A stretch of DNA of 64,000 bases, taken from positions 372,001 to 436,000 of the forward strand of contig NC_080583.1 in the NCBI RefSeq assembly GCF_029962835.1, in the 5' to 3' direction. The notes beneath the pieces are model-generated. The model had not been told where the DNA came from. It saw only the letters and a program-made list of their open reading frames with translations, and did not search any database. Both the position numbers and the translations under genes were made by a program. Each line of letters starts with the position of its first letter. Position 1 is the stretch's first letter. Source of the stretch: Magnolia sinica (lineage: Eukaryota > Streptophyta > Magnoliopsida > Magnoliales > Magnoliaceae). Below, piece by piece: positions 21,720 through 33,879 of this stretch.

Positions 21720-23540
21720 ACCTAGGTACCGATGACCTGAACGGCTGCCAATGTTGCTGTGTTTTCTTTTTCAAATCAAGGGATTGTCACCAGCCCCGTG
21801 TGTGTTTGTTTTTCATCAAGTAATGTGCATTCAGATGCCCAACCGGACCACCCAACAAGAGCCAGACTATGCAACGTCAAGCCACGTGGCCCACTAAAAT
21901 GACCAGACCACTCCCATCACAAGGTTGTAGTGTACAACATATAACACAAAGATGTGATACAGTAACAGTTGACATCAAATTTTTCATATTAACCAGTGTG
22001 GCCCCACTCAGATGCTTCTCAAATTAAAATTGCAGGCAGCACTTGTTTGCTTGGTGCTTGGTGGACAATGGATAGTCAAGTACTGGGATCTAGATGGTAG
22101 CTTGACCAAATACAAGCAAGCCAGTGCCATTTGGAAAATTAGAGCTGATTAGAATCGAGGCAATGTTGAGCAGAACCAATTGCCAAACAACAATTGTACA
22201 CTGGCCTCCATGAAAGCCGTGAGGACAACTGCCAAAAAGGCGGGAGAGCGCAGGTTTGAGGAACCTGGGGCCAGCCTCCTGCTGGTGTCCATTAGCATAT
22301 ATACACGCGAACAGTATAAAGAATATCCACATTAATGAATAATACTTCAGAAAATTATAATAATAAAGGACTTACAATTATATTAATAATTAAAAAAATT
22401 AAAGCAAAGGATGTGATCAGCTAGATTCAGAAATAAAAATGAACTGATGGAAGATGATCATTACACTATGTTGTTCAAATAGTAAGTAGTACCTAACATT
22501 ACTTGGTAAATCTAGCTACTAAAATTACTGTATATATTAATCAAATGATGGTAGAAAGGGGAAAAACATAAACATAAAACATAAACAATAGAAAAAAAAT
22601 TTACTTCTGCAGTGACTGAGTGGAGGAGAACCAATCAGCAAGTTTTAGTACCTCCTCCCAAAAAACGGAAATTATTTTCTGAAGCAACGAGTGGTGCAGA
22701 ACAATGCAAGATTTTATACCTCCTCTGGTGTTAGAAGCATCAACCTTCTCTCCACGCAGACTCTTGGAGGTCCTCATGAATAGCTTAAAAAATATATTGG
22801 AATACACCAAGGGGAGACGCCAAACAAGCCATCCCAACACGACACGGCATGATGTGGCCACCAAATACATCATCGGACATGGCTAGCATCTCGGACGGTG
22901 GATGTGATGCTGCCACCAAAATACATCCTTGGACTGGGTGGTTAGCATTTCAGATGGTAGCACAGCATACAACCAAACTAGGGGCCTGAACATGGTAATA
23001 CAGCTAACAATCTTCTCCATAGCAAATACATGGGTTCTCTGATCCAGCCATCCTGACATATCCTCAAAAGCAAATACATGGGTTCTCTGATCCAGCCATC
23101 TTGACATATCCTCAAAAGTAAACAACCTAGCAAGTAGATATGTGTTGATATGTAACGAGCAGCAACCTTCGATCCAGAGCTCCAGACTTCCAGCAGCAGC
23201 CTCATCTCCTTGACATGGTCGACACAAATAACACACAATACTTGAATTGAAAACACTAAGTGTACATAGACTACATAGACTCAACTTTCCTCCCACCCAA
23301 AAAAAAAAAGGAACTTACAACATTTCTATAAACACCACTCACCACTTCCAAAACCAGGCGTGTGACCCTTACAAAGCATACAAGTCATACACGGAAACAA
23401 AGTTCACTCATCTCAAATAGTCTTTATGCCAAAGATCATTTAAGCTATAAACAAGTAAAACGTGAAGGAAAAAAAGAGCATATAACCCAGGCATGATTAA
23501 GGAGAGGACACATTGAGCGCGGAAAGGAACATTCTTCACT
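21720..23540. other. No confident gene; open frames of unknown status on minus strand
   Basis: Minus-strand open stretches at 22883-23296 and 22601-22873 lack any recognised domain. The first contains a 46-48 bp tandem duplication (about 23022-23112, units with CATGGGTTCTCTGATCCAGC) that reads as a duplicated FEDMSRWLDQRTHVFA-type peptide. They lie 3' of the exon-like stretch at 23547-23741 and could be part of its 3' untranslated region. Confidence 0.3.
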
Positions 23541-23546
23541 TGCAAA

Positions 23547-23741
23547 CTACATGGATTTCTTAAACGGCCATTTATGAGCTCGCTGGTAAGCTAGAGGAGG
23601 GGCACAACACTCATCACCATGATCGAGTATACGCATATAGCCTTTTGGAATTCGGTTCCACATATCACAAACAAGAAACTCTTGTTTGTTGCAATCTGAT
23701 CGGACCGTATCATCAGAAACTCTGCGTTTAATGCGACAGCG
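23547..23741 (-). CDS. Unassigned exon-like terminal coding stretch (64 codons)
   Basis: After an acceptor-like GATGTTGTCAG on the minus strand, 64 sense codons run in phase 0 to a TAG at 23549-23547. Composition looks protein-like (FLVCDMWNRIPKGYMRILDH, ending HKWPFKKSM), but I recognise no family and an open run of this length can occur by chance. Candidate upstream pieces are the short exon at 26048-26096 and a leader-like exon at 25538-25690. A 49-bp duplication spans the acceptor, giving a second acceptor-like site at about 23791. Confidence 0.28.
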   Translation of the reverse strand, partial: RCRIKRRVSDDTVRSDCNKQEFLVCDMWNRIPKGYMRILDHGDECCAPPLAYQRAHKWPFKKSM

Positions 23742-23827
23742 CTGACAACATCAGTAATGCAGTGGACCACTCACGATTAATGCAGCAGTGCTGACAAAAT
23801 CAGTAATGCAGAGGACCAATCACGGTG
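23730..23827. repeat. 49-bp tandem duplication across a splice-acceptor-like site
   Basis: Units with GCTGACAACATCAGTAATGC (from 23741) and GCTGACAAAATCAGTAATGC (from 23790) lie 49 bp apart, each carrying the complement of a (T)TTGTCAG acceptor. Confidence 0.7.
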
Positions 23828-24246
23828 AAGAAAAAAAAAGGAGCCGCCTATTCGTGGCAGGCAGAGGATCTCCTAGGGCCAATAGCACTTGAAAACATTG
23901 GGTATACCTCCTCCTGAAATGGGGACTTCCCAGTTTGAAGTATTTTGGGGGTCCCAACAATCCAGTGCCCTGGGGAAGAGGTCCCAAGGCAATAAAAAAA
24001 TGATAAGATTGCAACAAACAGGAGTTTCCTGGTTGTATTTAGGGGAACTCCCCGGGTGTATTTTGGGGAAACACCCGGAGAACAATGTATTGAAAAGCAG
24101 GTGGGTGGAAAATAATGCTATTATTGAACACTCCCACGGAAACCTGGATGTATTCATGTAATTACCCTTCTACAAAAGGGGATTTAGACATAAAGCATTC
24201 ATTTTCAAATACATACCACCAAAAGGACCGGCATGTATTATATTTA

Positions 24247-24360
24247 GAGGGCATTTGGATCGTGTAAGTTACTTGAGAGATATGGAGTGCGTAACTTATC
24301 AAGTATCTACTGGTGTAGGTTGAAAAAGTAACTTATTGGTGGTATCCAAACATGCCCTTA
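24247..24360. mobile_element. Small foldback MITE (~113 bp)
   Basis: The left end AGGGCATTTGGAT pairs with the inverted right end AAGGGCATGTTTGGAT. Inner sequences GTAAGTTACTTGAG and AAAGTAACTTATTGG also pair. No coding capacity. Confidence 0.6.
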
Positions 24361-24501
24361 ATGTATGAAATGGATGATGGACTAGATCTTGTAAGGCAAC
24401 TGAATTGCAAAAGTTTACCATTGTTAGGGCATGCTTGACCATCAATTCCGGATGCCGTGCAGAAACTTAATGGCTTTGAAGTTTGCAAGACAACATCGTT
24501 G

Positions 24502-24521
24502 AAACCCTAAACCCTAAACCC
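24502..24521. repeat. Short interstitial telomere-like repeat
   Basis: AAACCCTAAACCCTAAACCC is 2.9 units of the plant telomere repeat (CCCTAAA). Such short tracts are common in plant DNA and may be repair scars or telo-box motifs. Confidence 0.8.
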
Positions 24522-24619
24522 AAAAGGTTTGGATTGCAGTCAAACGGCATCAATTCCACAAATTGCATTGACTTGGAATATATTTAATTAGTACAACAAA
24601 AAAATTGGGAATTACCTTC

Positions 24620-24755
24620 TAGGCTGGCCGGATGCCACTTAAAAACGAGTTCCACATTAGATATTTGATTAAAATTAATCCAAATAACCAGCAACCATGG
24701 ATTTAAAATTAATTACTCATTGAACTAATATTTAAGTGGCACCCAAACAGTCCTA
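24620..24755. mobile_element. Small foldback MITE (136 bp)
   Basis: The left terminus TAGGCTGGCCGGATGCCACT pairs with the right terminus, which reads inward as TAGGACTGTTTGGGTGCCAC. The inner arms share GGATTTAAAATTAATTACTC-like complementarity. Non-coding. Confidence 0.55.
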
Positions 24756-25537
24756 TTGAAATTAAATTGAATTCATGATGAGAAAACTAAAAATAAACAT
24801 ATTAATTGAAACCGAAGGCACTCCTCTAATAATGATCATGAATCAGCACTTGTTAATCCCCAGATGCATCAGTAGATAGATTTTGGATCATTTATGGCAA
24901 GTAAAAAACTGTTGGTTTTGGTGGACCAATTATCATGAAATTATCCAATAAATACGATTAAACAACAACAACATGAATCTCATGATATTCGGTTCAACCA
25001 AAAAGACCCTACAAGGGAATTTTTAAAGCAAAAATCGATTCAACAAAATTTAGTAAGAGCTGTAAATGGGCTGGCTTACGGCCTAATGAAACAACACGCT
25101 CAAAGACAACCTATATGGGTATGAATCACAACAAGGTTTGAAATGGGGTCATGTAAGATATCGCACCCGACAAATATCATCACGCATCACCCCCACCAAA
25201 ACCATATGCGTCAGCCCATGTAAGTATGCCTTGGGCGATTACAAGGGTATATAAACCCATATTGCACTGGATAGATAATGGGCATATGTGAGCCTTCTGC
25301 ATGTAACAGCTATAGATCTACGGTTTTGAGGTAATCACCTTTACTGATTATGGATGCAAGAATTCAATATTCAAGGGTTATTTACGGGCATCAATAACTA
25401 GGGTTACGTGCGATAATGACCAGATCAATGACCTAATATAAGCATCCATGTTTCTATGAGCAGTTAATTCCAATTACGTTTTAGCTTTTGATTGACTGCA
25501 TGATAATAAAGGCAGAGCTTCCGGTATGTACCTTTTT

Positions 25538-25690
25538 GGATCGGTGCCTGCTCAGGAATAATTGAAATTTGGAAGGAGCTCGTCTTCTGTCTGCTTGGTG
25601 GGTTATCTTTGCGGATGATGGGAAGCAGCAATGGATAGAACAAGAAAGAAAAAGAAAGAAAAAGAAGACGCAAGAGGGGGGGATTCCGGG
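25538..25690 (-). promoter_or_regulatory. Leader-like exon candidate (CT-rich, ends in a donor)
   Basis: The minus strand is CT-rich (TCTTTTTCTTTCTTTTTCTT type) and ends at CCAAAAAG followed by GTACATACC, a plausible donor. An AT-rich TATATTTTT lies about 35-45 nt upstream. On the plus strand at 25853-25861 sits AAACCCTAA, a telo-box found in many plant leaders. This suggests a transcription start region, possibly bidirectional, but no full gene could be assembled. Confidence 0.25.
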
Positions 25691-26047
25691 CAAGAGAGCC
25701 CGTGCAATCCCCCCTTAAACCCGAAAAATATAATTTTTATTAGGCTCTTTGACCTGCCATGCAAGCGCACCTGTCATGGCAAAGGTCGGATGACATAGAT
25801 CCATGGCCGTATAAGCGCCTCCAAGCCTCCTACATCTCTAACATCTTCAACGAAACCCTAACATCCGTCCTCCATCTCTCCATCACCGATTGCTTCTCTT
25901 TGCACGTAAAAGAACATCAGAAACCCAACATAGGTCGATTTACAGCCATGCAAGAATCATCAGATGAACGATTACTTTGAAAACTAGACATCTGATGAAA
26001 ACAGCTACAGCCTCTACATCTGAGGGATCTGAAGCAGAAACCCACCT

Positions 26048-26096
26048 TCCAGCGGTCAGACCCAGGCATCTTGATGGGCGAAATCTCCTTCATGCT
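26048..26096 (-). CDS. Short exon-like start (MKEISPIKMPGSDRWK), unassigned
   Basis: An ATG follows an acceptor-like TTTGTTTCTCAG (about 26120) and 16 codons later the sequence reads AAG followed by GTGGGTTTC, a plausible donor in phase 0. To its right is a CT-rich leader-like stretch and an AATAAATAG box near 26507. I do not recognise the peptide and could not find the following exon with confidence. Confidence 0.25.
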
Positions 26097-26519
26097 TGGA
26101 AAATAGATCGTAGGCCTGAGAAACAAAGGGAAAAAAAAACCTGCAAAATAACCAAAGAACTAAGGAAAAAGCAAAAAGCTAAGACACAAAACCTCCGCCA
26201 AATCGTATATCGTCGAGCGATCTGCCCCTTCTAGATCAGATTTCCAAAGAAGGCAGCCAAGATCTCGTCAAGAATCCATCGATCTGCAGAAGTAGCAGCT
26301 AGATCTGGAGGAAGGACGAGATCGGAGGGAATCAATCAAAAGCAGGAGGAAAAACGCCTATCAGGGCGTAGATCTGCTAGAGATCTCAACGAAAAGGAAG
26401 AAATGAAGGAGAAAAGAAGAGCAGAGACGAACAGATCTAAGATTTTAAGCAAAGGAAGCAAATACCTAAGGAAGATAATGGAAATGAAGTAGAAGGAAGC
26501 CCTATTTATTGAAATTCGA

Positions 26520-29500
26520 CGGGCAATCAACGGTTTCGATGAGCCTGTTAGGTAAAGATCGATGGTGCAGATAAGCCCACGTGGTAACGACACGTCCGCA
26601 TTCTCCGCTATGGCGGTGAGAAGGAATCAACCGCTTCTTTCGCGTACGTTCCTGTCTTACTTTTTCTGGAACGAATAATTCGTTGACACGTTTATAGGCG
26701 TGGATCGCACGCAACTTTGATATTTCAGTCCTCATCGCTGTCAGGTGGACGCGGTCAAAAAACATCTCGAAACGGGCCGGCCTACGCCTGCTGGACCAGA
26801 CACCATCCCCATTGGGCCGATTTTGAGCAATTGGCCGGGTCTGGGGTTCAACATCCAAATAGATCAGACATAGCCAGAGCTGGGTATTTGATCAGCAGAT
26901 GGACTGGCTCGGACCTACTTTCTTATCTACACAGGTCTGACATGGGAAAGTAGCTCATGGGAGGTTCTTAGCAAGGCCCATGTCTGGGCCATTATATCAA
27001 TTTCAGCAGATGGCCACCCATCCAATGGGTCAGGTTGAAAGGAGCCAATACCTGCCTAGTTAGTATTTTGGGTTGAGAGATAAGCCTGTTAGAATTTGGA
27101 TTGGGTCCTGGTTGGTTCCAAAATCAAAATAACCAAAACTCATTTATTTAATGGTTTGAATCTCAAGTATGCAGAGGATCAAGAAGACAGGTTTAGGCCA
27201 GGTCCGCCTAGGTTTTGGTCCCGGGCACAGGCCATGAAGTTTGGAAATGGTCACGGTGCCACATGGCTGCATAGGCTTTCTTGTCATCTATTTAAAAATA
27301 TAGCTGACCATCACATAGATGATAGATCCACTAAGTAACTAATTACACTTTGTTTTTTTTTTTTTCCATTTCCCAATTTTTTACTGATTCAATTTTTAGA
27401 GATAATAGACGGTTCACTTGTAGCAAATAACTTCTGGGTTGGGACTGGATCTGGTTCTGGTCGACTCCATTTTGATGATGACCCAAATTGGATCTTTTCT
27501 CAAGTCGGTGCCAGGTTGATCCAATGACCCCTTCAACAACTGGGCTCAAAATCAGGACTGAGCTGTATGGTTCAAGGTTGAACCTGAAATTTTCAAGGAG
27601 TCAACTCAGCCCATTGCCAGCCCTTATGCAGGTGGCTAGATTTCTAGCTGCCATTCTTATAAGCCATTGCTTCTCTCCAATAAACCATGGATCAGATGAA
27701 GTATGCCATATTCACAATGGGACCCACCAATCATGTCAGACACCCACATCATGAAGGCAATGCTTAAACTTGAAACCAAAGATCCAGAGCTGATTTTCTT
27801 ATACCTGATAACATAAGAATACCTAGAAAATGTCAAGCCCTGCCAACTTCAACTTTCAACACTCCAAATAAGAGCTCTAAACAAAAACCATGACAGAACC
27901 TCATTGTCGACATGCCACAAAAAATTAAAAAGATCAAGCAAGGTGCCAATACATTTCTGCCAAATTGGAAAAACTCAAATATAGACGACCAAGGTGCAAC
28001 CATCCAGCAATGGATACTTGAAACGAGAATTTCTTGCTATCGGCAACAAATAAAAATCCATGTCATATCTAGAAACATCCTATGAGGTTGTCATATTGGT
28101 GCCTGAACCAGTAGTACTCAGGCCTGATAAAAGAATCCAGACATCAAACAGCAAAATGAGTAAAAAATGGAGAGTTTGGGTTTGGTGCAGCCTCTAAGCA
28201 TGCTTAATATGCTTGATGTTTGGGCAATGGACAGAAAAAGCGGAACCCAAGCTAAGGGGGCTAGTTTTCCTCTTGCCTTTTCCCCCCAAAATCACTAATA
28301 AACTGTCCTCCTTACCATGCTTGTTATCAACACCCTATCTTACCTTACTGCTGATTTGGATGTAATGTTTCAGACACTCCCATTCCATTGATTGTATATC
28401 TAACCAAGGCCTGCAAAGCAAAGTATGTTTTAGAAGCTGGAACAACCCACAAATGATTTTAATTTTTTTTTAAGATGAAAATTCAACAGAAAAATACAAA
28501 GAAAAGATTTTATTTTTTTTAAAATTTTTTTTTTTACGGAACAGCTGTGGTACAATTAGAGACTGCGCACTCAAAGACGGCTTGCTGATGCGGTTCCTGA
28601 ATGTTCTGTCCTACCATCCCCACCTGAATAAAATTCCATCTAGCCAAAAGAAAAGTAAAGAGAGACAATCCAAAATTCCATGAAACTCATATGCAACAAT
28701 TGGTAGTCTTCACCTCATGATTGATCTCTCAGCCTGCTTACCTATCAAAAAGAAGAAGCGACCTGGCAACAGTGGACACCAAATACGGAACTTAAACCAA
28801 TTTCAAGGAGAACAATGCAATTGCTGTTGTTGAACCTAGAGTAACAATCTCAGGCAACCCACACCAATCATGGATTACGCCTAGAAATGCCCATCTAACT
28901 TTCCATTCTAAAGACAATACATATGAGTTTGTTATTGCCCATTTTTTAAGATCTGGAATTCGGGATAAAATTTACAATTCAAATAACGGAGAAACACAAT
29001 CACTGCAGATCTGTATATGGAGTTTACATCACAAGGGAAAGAATAGATGGATGGAGGATCACGGCCATAAGATGTGAGCTCCCCACATCATAAGTTAGCT
29101 GAAAAGAGCCTATTTAAACTCCAAAACTATCATGTGTGCAAAGTCTAGATGGCAACGTCAGATCACCTAGTCCAAGAGGAATTATATGATCCATGAGGCC
29201 AGAAGTCTAGCATACTCAGGTTTTTAGCTTTTGTGAGTGGGGCCCATGTTTTAGTGATCTATACCATTCAACTATTGGGGTATGGTCCACCTGTGGTGGG
29301 TTAGCCAATGGTCCGGATCAGTGCATCATGGGCACCCACCTGTATAAACTGAAACCCCAAGAATACGCTGAGGATACTTGCCTCCAGCATCATATAATTC
29401 CATGCGGTCCATAACAAAACTGGCAAGTGCCATAAATGGCTGAGGTTGGTTGTCAATGCCCTGTATGTAGCATAGTTCCAAAGCATGAAATCATCCACCA

Positions 29501-29561
29501 TATACAAAGATCTTAGCTGAAGAATGAGTTCGAGGAATCTCTGCGACTGGTCTGCTGATAT
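26520..29561. other. Intergenic, no gene seen
   Basis: The sequence includes GGGCC/GGTTGGG-rich low-complexity segments (26740-27060, 27430-27610) reminiscent of eroded transposon arms, T-runs (27351-27365, 28500-28535), and otherwise unremarkable AT-rich DNA. No exon, RNA gene or complete mobile element was supported. Confidence 0.45.
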
Positions 29562-29769
29562 TCACATGGACAGAGGCAACAATAATCTTCTCTCTCTCTT
29601 CCTTGCCAACCTTCTCTGCCTAGAAACTTTCAAGCATAGGGGAAGAAGAAGTCCAAGGCAGATGACCACAACAGACAACCGCAGATATCTGAAGTAGAGG
29701 GTCACATAGGAGGATATTACAAGCAGAACAAACAACAAGGCCCACAAAAGAGCTGCAATGGCATCAGCA
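29562..29769 (-). CDS. Conserved two-TM small membrane protein, exon 2 (C-terminal)
   Basis: Sixty-eight codons plus TGA. Two hydrophobic segments are clear: AALLWALLFVLLVISSYVTL and LSVVVICLGLLLPLCL. They are separated by a short YFRYLR loop and followed by a basic tail with VSRQRRLARKRERR and the ending LLLPLSM. The acceptor is GGTGCAG at 29770-29771, and the first base completes a codon left in phase 2 by exon 1. The joined product is 105 residues. I recall this as a conserved uncharacterised family of small plant membrane proteins with the same C-terminal ending; the recollection was not checked. The basic tail suggests a cytosolic C-terminus. Function is unknown. Confidence 0.82.
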
Positions 29770-29946
29770 CTGCACCAGGTCGACAGAAAATTTTCATTTA
29801 GTGGTCAATAATACCAAAGAATGCTTCATAAGCATCTATATGTTGCACAAAATAAACTGGAAAAATCAATGTATAGTGGAGGAACTATATGAATCTCAAA
29901 GCATGGGAATGTACAGCATCCTCAAGTCTTGAGTTTCAAAAAGTGG

Positions 29947-30140
29947 ACCTGACGGATTGGTGCTCCAGACTGTTGGTCTGGTGGGCCTCACCATTAAGAA
30001 AATCTAGTGAGGTCTGCATTTGAAAGGAAAAAGACTAAATGTCCGATGGCAGCATGCTTCTAACCTAGGGGATTTTGGGAAATCCCTGATCCACAGTGGG
30101 GCTCATCAGACCAACAGTCTGGATCAACAAATTATGGGAC
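29947..30140. mobile_element. Foldback MITE (~190 bp)
   Basis: The left arm CCAGACTGTTGGTCTGGTGG (from about 29967) pairs with the right arm containing CAGACCAACAGTCTGGATCA (ending about 30125). Non-coding, inside the intron. Confidence 0.55.
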
Positions 30141-30682
30141 CCCACTTGTCCAAACTCAGGCTTGAAGATAAGGTGTGCATCATCAACTCAGGATTCTTAC
30201 AGTGTCTCATGTAGATAATGATAAAGCTTTGGAGATTGATGATTATCAACTAAACCTAGTGAGAGCAAACAAATGGCTCCATATCATGATTCATTGTTAT
30301 CATGATCACAAGTACAAAGATAATGAATCAAGCAAGCTGATCATGCATCTCTCAGTAACCACTTAAACTCGACAATGTAATCACTCTTATAAAGTGAGTC
30401 AGAAATGCACAAAGTATAACCACCATGAGGAATATCAAACTAAATGACATTGTAAGAAAACATGAAAGATCCAAGCATCATTAAAGTCATTCCTTCCTTT
30501 GTCTCTGCTTCAGTTTCCTGATACAACCAAACTGACTTCACGAGCACCATAACAGAAGCACCAAAAACTTTTCAAGTAAATCAAGTTGCTTGATGGATCC
30601 GTGAGGAGGTAGGACTTTGATGGTTGAGAGTGAGATTGAAACAGGACATGGCAAACAGAAATGCAAAAAATGTGTTTAACCT

Positions 30683-30960
30683 GACACTCGCCTTGAGGGC
30701 TGAGTGCGTCAACTAGGATGTCTCAAATGAATTCCTGGAGAGGGAGTCAGGGGGGAAGTGCGAAAGATGAGTGAGGCCTATTCATGGAAAATTCAATTCA
30801 GCCCAATAATCACCTAGAGGGCTGAGTGAGTCACCTCAGATGTGCCAAATGAGTCACTAGAAAGGTGGAAAACGGAAAGATTGAAAAGAAAAAGAAACAA
30901 TATATTAATGTAAAAGGTCAGTGAGGCCTATTCAGGGAAAATTCTGACAAAAAAATAGTT
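30683..30960. repeat. Imperfect direct repeat (~130 bp unit)
   Basis: GAGGGCTGAGTGCGTCAAC (30692) recurs as GAGGGCTGAGTGAGTCACC (30817), and GTGAGGCCTATTCATGGAAA (30772) recurs as GTGAGGCCTATTCAGGGAAA (30921). An old tandem duplication; no function suggested. Confidence 0.5.
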
Positions 30961-31544
30961 TTTCCAAATCACTTGGCTCAGGGAGTTTTTCTAGAACATA
31001 CTGAGTAAACAAATAACTCAAAACTCACTCTGTTCAGGCCACAGCCAAATTGACTCAACAAGCACTGAGAACTAATAAAAACTAAATCGCCCAAAAACCA
31101 GTAACTTAATGGTTTGCCCAGTTGACAAGTTGCATCCATATAGTACTATGTACCCACATTTTGCATTATCCTAAGAAATATGGCTGAAACTAGAACCCAA
31201 TCAGCATTGGTGGAAATTTCAGTAGAGGTCAGCAGTGACCAGAGACATATGGAGAGGAATTTGACTGCTTTACATATTTCTTCCATATGCCATTACTTTA
31301 GCAGTGTTTTAAGCTTAACCAGTGCAAAGATGTTCAGTACATTACCTTAAAGAGATAGGCGTAATAATGGCACTGGCATAAAAAATATTGAGGCAGGTGA
31401 GAAGCAGAATGACCAGTTGGGTACGGTGGGGAAGTTGGTAAAAAGATTGTCAGAAATGTGATCAGTAGGGCATGGACAGATCCTGAGCTGAGAAGGTTTT
31501 CATGCTTCTTGGACTCCACCACAGCCAGGATGTTTTAAGGAGAA

Positions 31545-32115
31545 CCTTGATAAGCGCTCCTTCAGGAACCCCAGGCGGGAATTGGTGGTCTGTTGCATGA
31601 TAGCAATGGGGTGCCCTTGGCCAAATTCTCCAGCACTGCTGCAGTTTGTGACTCCTCATTTGCCAAGGCTGCTGCCCTTCTCAAGGTGATCAAGGTGATG
31701 ACCGGATTCAATTTCTTCCCTGTCGCTATTGAAGGGGATTCTTCAAATGCAATTTCTTGGGTGGGCACCGGTACCTTTACGTGGAAATTTGTGGTCATCA
31801 TCGATGAGGCCCGCAATATGTGTTTGGACTACGTGAAAGTATTTAGATCCATTCTTAGAGAAGCCACTCAAGAGGCGGGCACTCTAGAGAAGCAGAAGGC
31901 AGATGGTGTTGAGATGTTGATTGCTGATTTGAAGTGAGTAATTGCAAGCATTTGTACTCAGGATTTGTTTGGGGTGAATTTTCCAGTTGTGCTGTTCGCA
32001 GCTGATGTCTTAGTTTGGGTATGTGTTAAGGCAGTTTGTTTGTGCTACTCCTCTTTTGTGTGGTCCTTTCTTCTTTTCTGAGTAAAATTATCATTGCGCA
32101 TCAGAAAAGAAGCAT
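31545..32115 (+). pseudogene. LINE 3' end: RNase H-like domain fragment
   Basis: A 5'-truncated open stretch (31545-31937) reads GIGGLLHDSNGVPLAKFS, then AVAIEGDSSNAISWVGTG-like sequence and FRSILREATQEAGTLEKQKA. These are the strands and catalytic Glu/Asp positions of the RNase H-like domain (RVT_3 type) found at the end of plant L1-type LINE ORF2. After the stop there is a short 3' UTR ending in TGAGTAAAATTATCATTGCG. No RT part is present. It lies antisense in the intron of the small membrane-protein gene. Confidence 0.75.
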
Positions 32116-32389
32116 AATGACAAAACCCGGACAATACTAAAATCTATTGTGGGGTTTTCTTCCCATGTCAATTATACACTCCACAGCTAATGCAACATTC
32201 GTGGGACTAAAGGTTCCATGTCATAAGATTTTGTCCTTTTAGGATTTCCCCTTTATGAACATGCTTTGTCATGAGGTTTTATACTCCTTTTGGATTTATC
32301 CACCGTAAATCCTGTGAGCCAAACATTTCTTAAGTCCCATCAATCTCACACACCTTGAGAAGTACCCAAGACAAACACCCTTAGTTAAA

Positions 32390-32840
32390 GGGTCCACTAC
32401 CATATCCCAAATGGTAGGTAGCTAAAACTCACTTCATCTGTTTCTACTTTATCCCGAAATAAGTGATACTGAACCTCGATATGTTTCCTTGGAGTTATTC
32501 GCTCCATTTTTAATTAATGAAATTGCAGCCATCTTATCACCAAGTATGTGAAGCTTCAAGTCATCTACGAAACACTTTATCCAAATGGCATTGGTCGCTG
32601 CTACACTACAAGCAATGTATTCTGCTTCCTGAGTGTACCAGGCAACAAATCTCTATTTCTCACTTGACCAAGAAACAACACCTCCAAAGAGGAAAACATG
32701 TCCTCAAGTAGATTTTCCATCATCCAGATACTCTTGCTAAATCCACATCAAAGCATCCCTGGGCCCTGAGCACATATGCTTGAAAGCATAACTTATGATC
32801 TTTTGTACCTTACCTAAGGATCCTTTTCCCTTCTTACCAG
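32390..32840 (-). pseudogene. copia fragment: RNase H part
   Basis: On the minus strand degenerate copia RNase H sequence is readable (AWYTQEAEYIACSVAATNAI and KHIEVQYHLF-type segments). It is separated from its RT part (33880-34850) by an inserted ~1 kb element. No LTR could be identified with confidence. Confidence 0.7.
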
Positions 32841-32841
32841 C

Positions 32842-33878
32842 GGTGTTATGAGGATCTCACAATTTACGAGATGAATCATATGATTCATATCATATCATAT
32901 GGCTGTACAATTTCGCAAATCTTAAATAATCGTTGAATTGTGTGAATCGTACAATAATTGTAGACTTCGTAAATGTACCCAAAAATTACTTACATACTCA
33001 ATTTTTTTTATTCAATTTTTTCTAATTTCTTTTTGCCCTTTTGCTTATCAAACAGTTCAAAAAAAAAAAACGCACTCCCTATTAAATTTGAGAGAGAGAG
33101 AGAGAGAGAGAGAAGAAAGAGGAGATTTGGGGATTTTGATATTCAAAGACAAAAAAAAAAAGGGTACCTTTTTATTCGCTCAATGGAATTGAATACATTT
33201 TTTATAACAAGATTCTACACTCAAGAAAAGTACAAAAGAATTATTAAAGGACTCTTGCATTTTATTTTTTTTAATGACGATTGACGGCAGGGTGTCCCCG
33301 ACCCTTTAAGGCGAGACTATTCCCTGAGGATGTACACAATCACCCGCCAACCACGTGCATCAAGTAATCCACGGGGAGAGGACTCGAACTCATGTCTATG
33401 GGGAGCAAACCCATGACCGAAGCTATTTGCCCTAACCGTGACTGGTAAGGTAAATTTTCCAAAAGACAACAAAAGAAAACAAAGGAAAAAGACTAAAATG
33501 ATTGATGGGAAATCATATACCATATACATTTTCTTAATTGATAATAAAATACCATATACATAAGCATAATATGTATACGATATGCATTTTCTCGATTGAT
33601 AATACCATACCATATACATAAATATAGATGTATACCATATACATTTTCTGAATTGATAATATTATCATATGTATTACTTTTTTGGTACATGTTAATGGGA
33701 AATCAGTGATTGATGAGTTTCTCTCTTATAATTTACTTATATTATTCATATTTTTTTAAGAAATCAGAAGGGAAAAAAAAAAAAATAATAATAATGCAGT
33801 TTACGAGTCAATTTGTGATTCGGTACGATTCAACTCCTATTACAATTTGTGATAGGATAACGATTTTGACAACATTAC
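32842..33878. mobile_element. hAT-like element inserted in the copia fragment
   Basis: The left edge AGCGGTGTTATGAGGATC pairs with the inverted right edge AGTAATGTTGTCAAAATCG, a terminal type common in plant hAT MITEs. It interrupts the RT/RNase H order of the surrounding copia copy. Inside are a (GA)n tract (33089-33112), a SINE and a short tandem array (33515-33665, units with CCATATACATTTTCT). No target duplication was confirmed. Confidence 0.55.
33262..33452 (-). mobile_element. SINE (tRNA-derived type)
   Basis: Read on the minus strand: an A-box-like GGTTAGGGCAAATAG, a B-box ATGAGTTCGAGTCC, a body with GGCGGGTGATTGTG and GGGTCGGGGACACCCTG, then an A-rich tail. Boxes are spaced as in plant SINEs. 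It sits inside the hAT-like insert, making a three-level nest (SINE in hAT in copia in a host intron). Confidence 0.6.
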
Positions 33879-33879
33879 T

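Noticed and set aside
22601-22873. 90-codon minus-strand frame
   Set aside because: No domain, no clear splice signals; kept only as part of an undetermined region.
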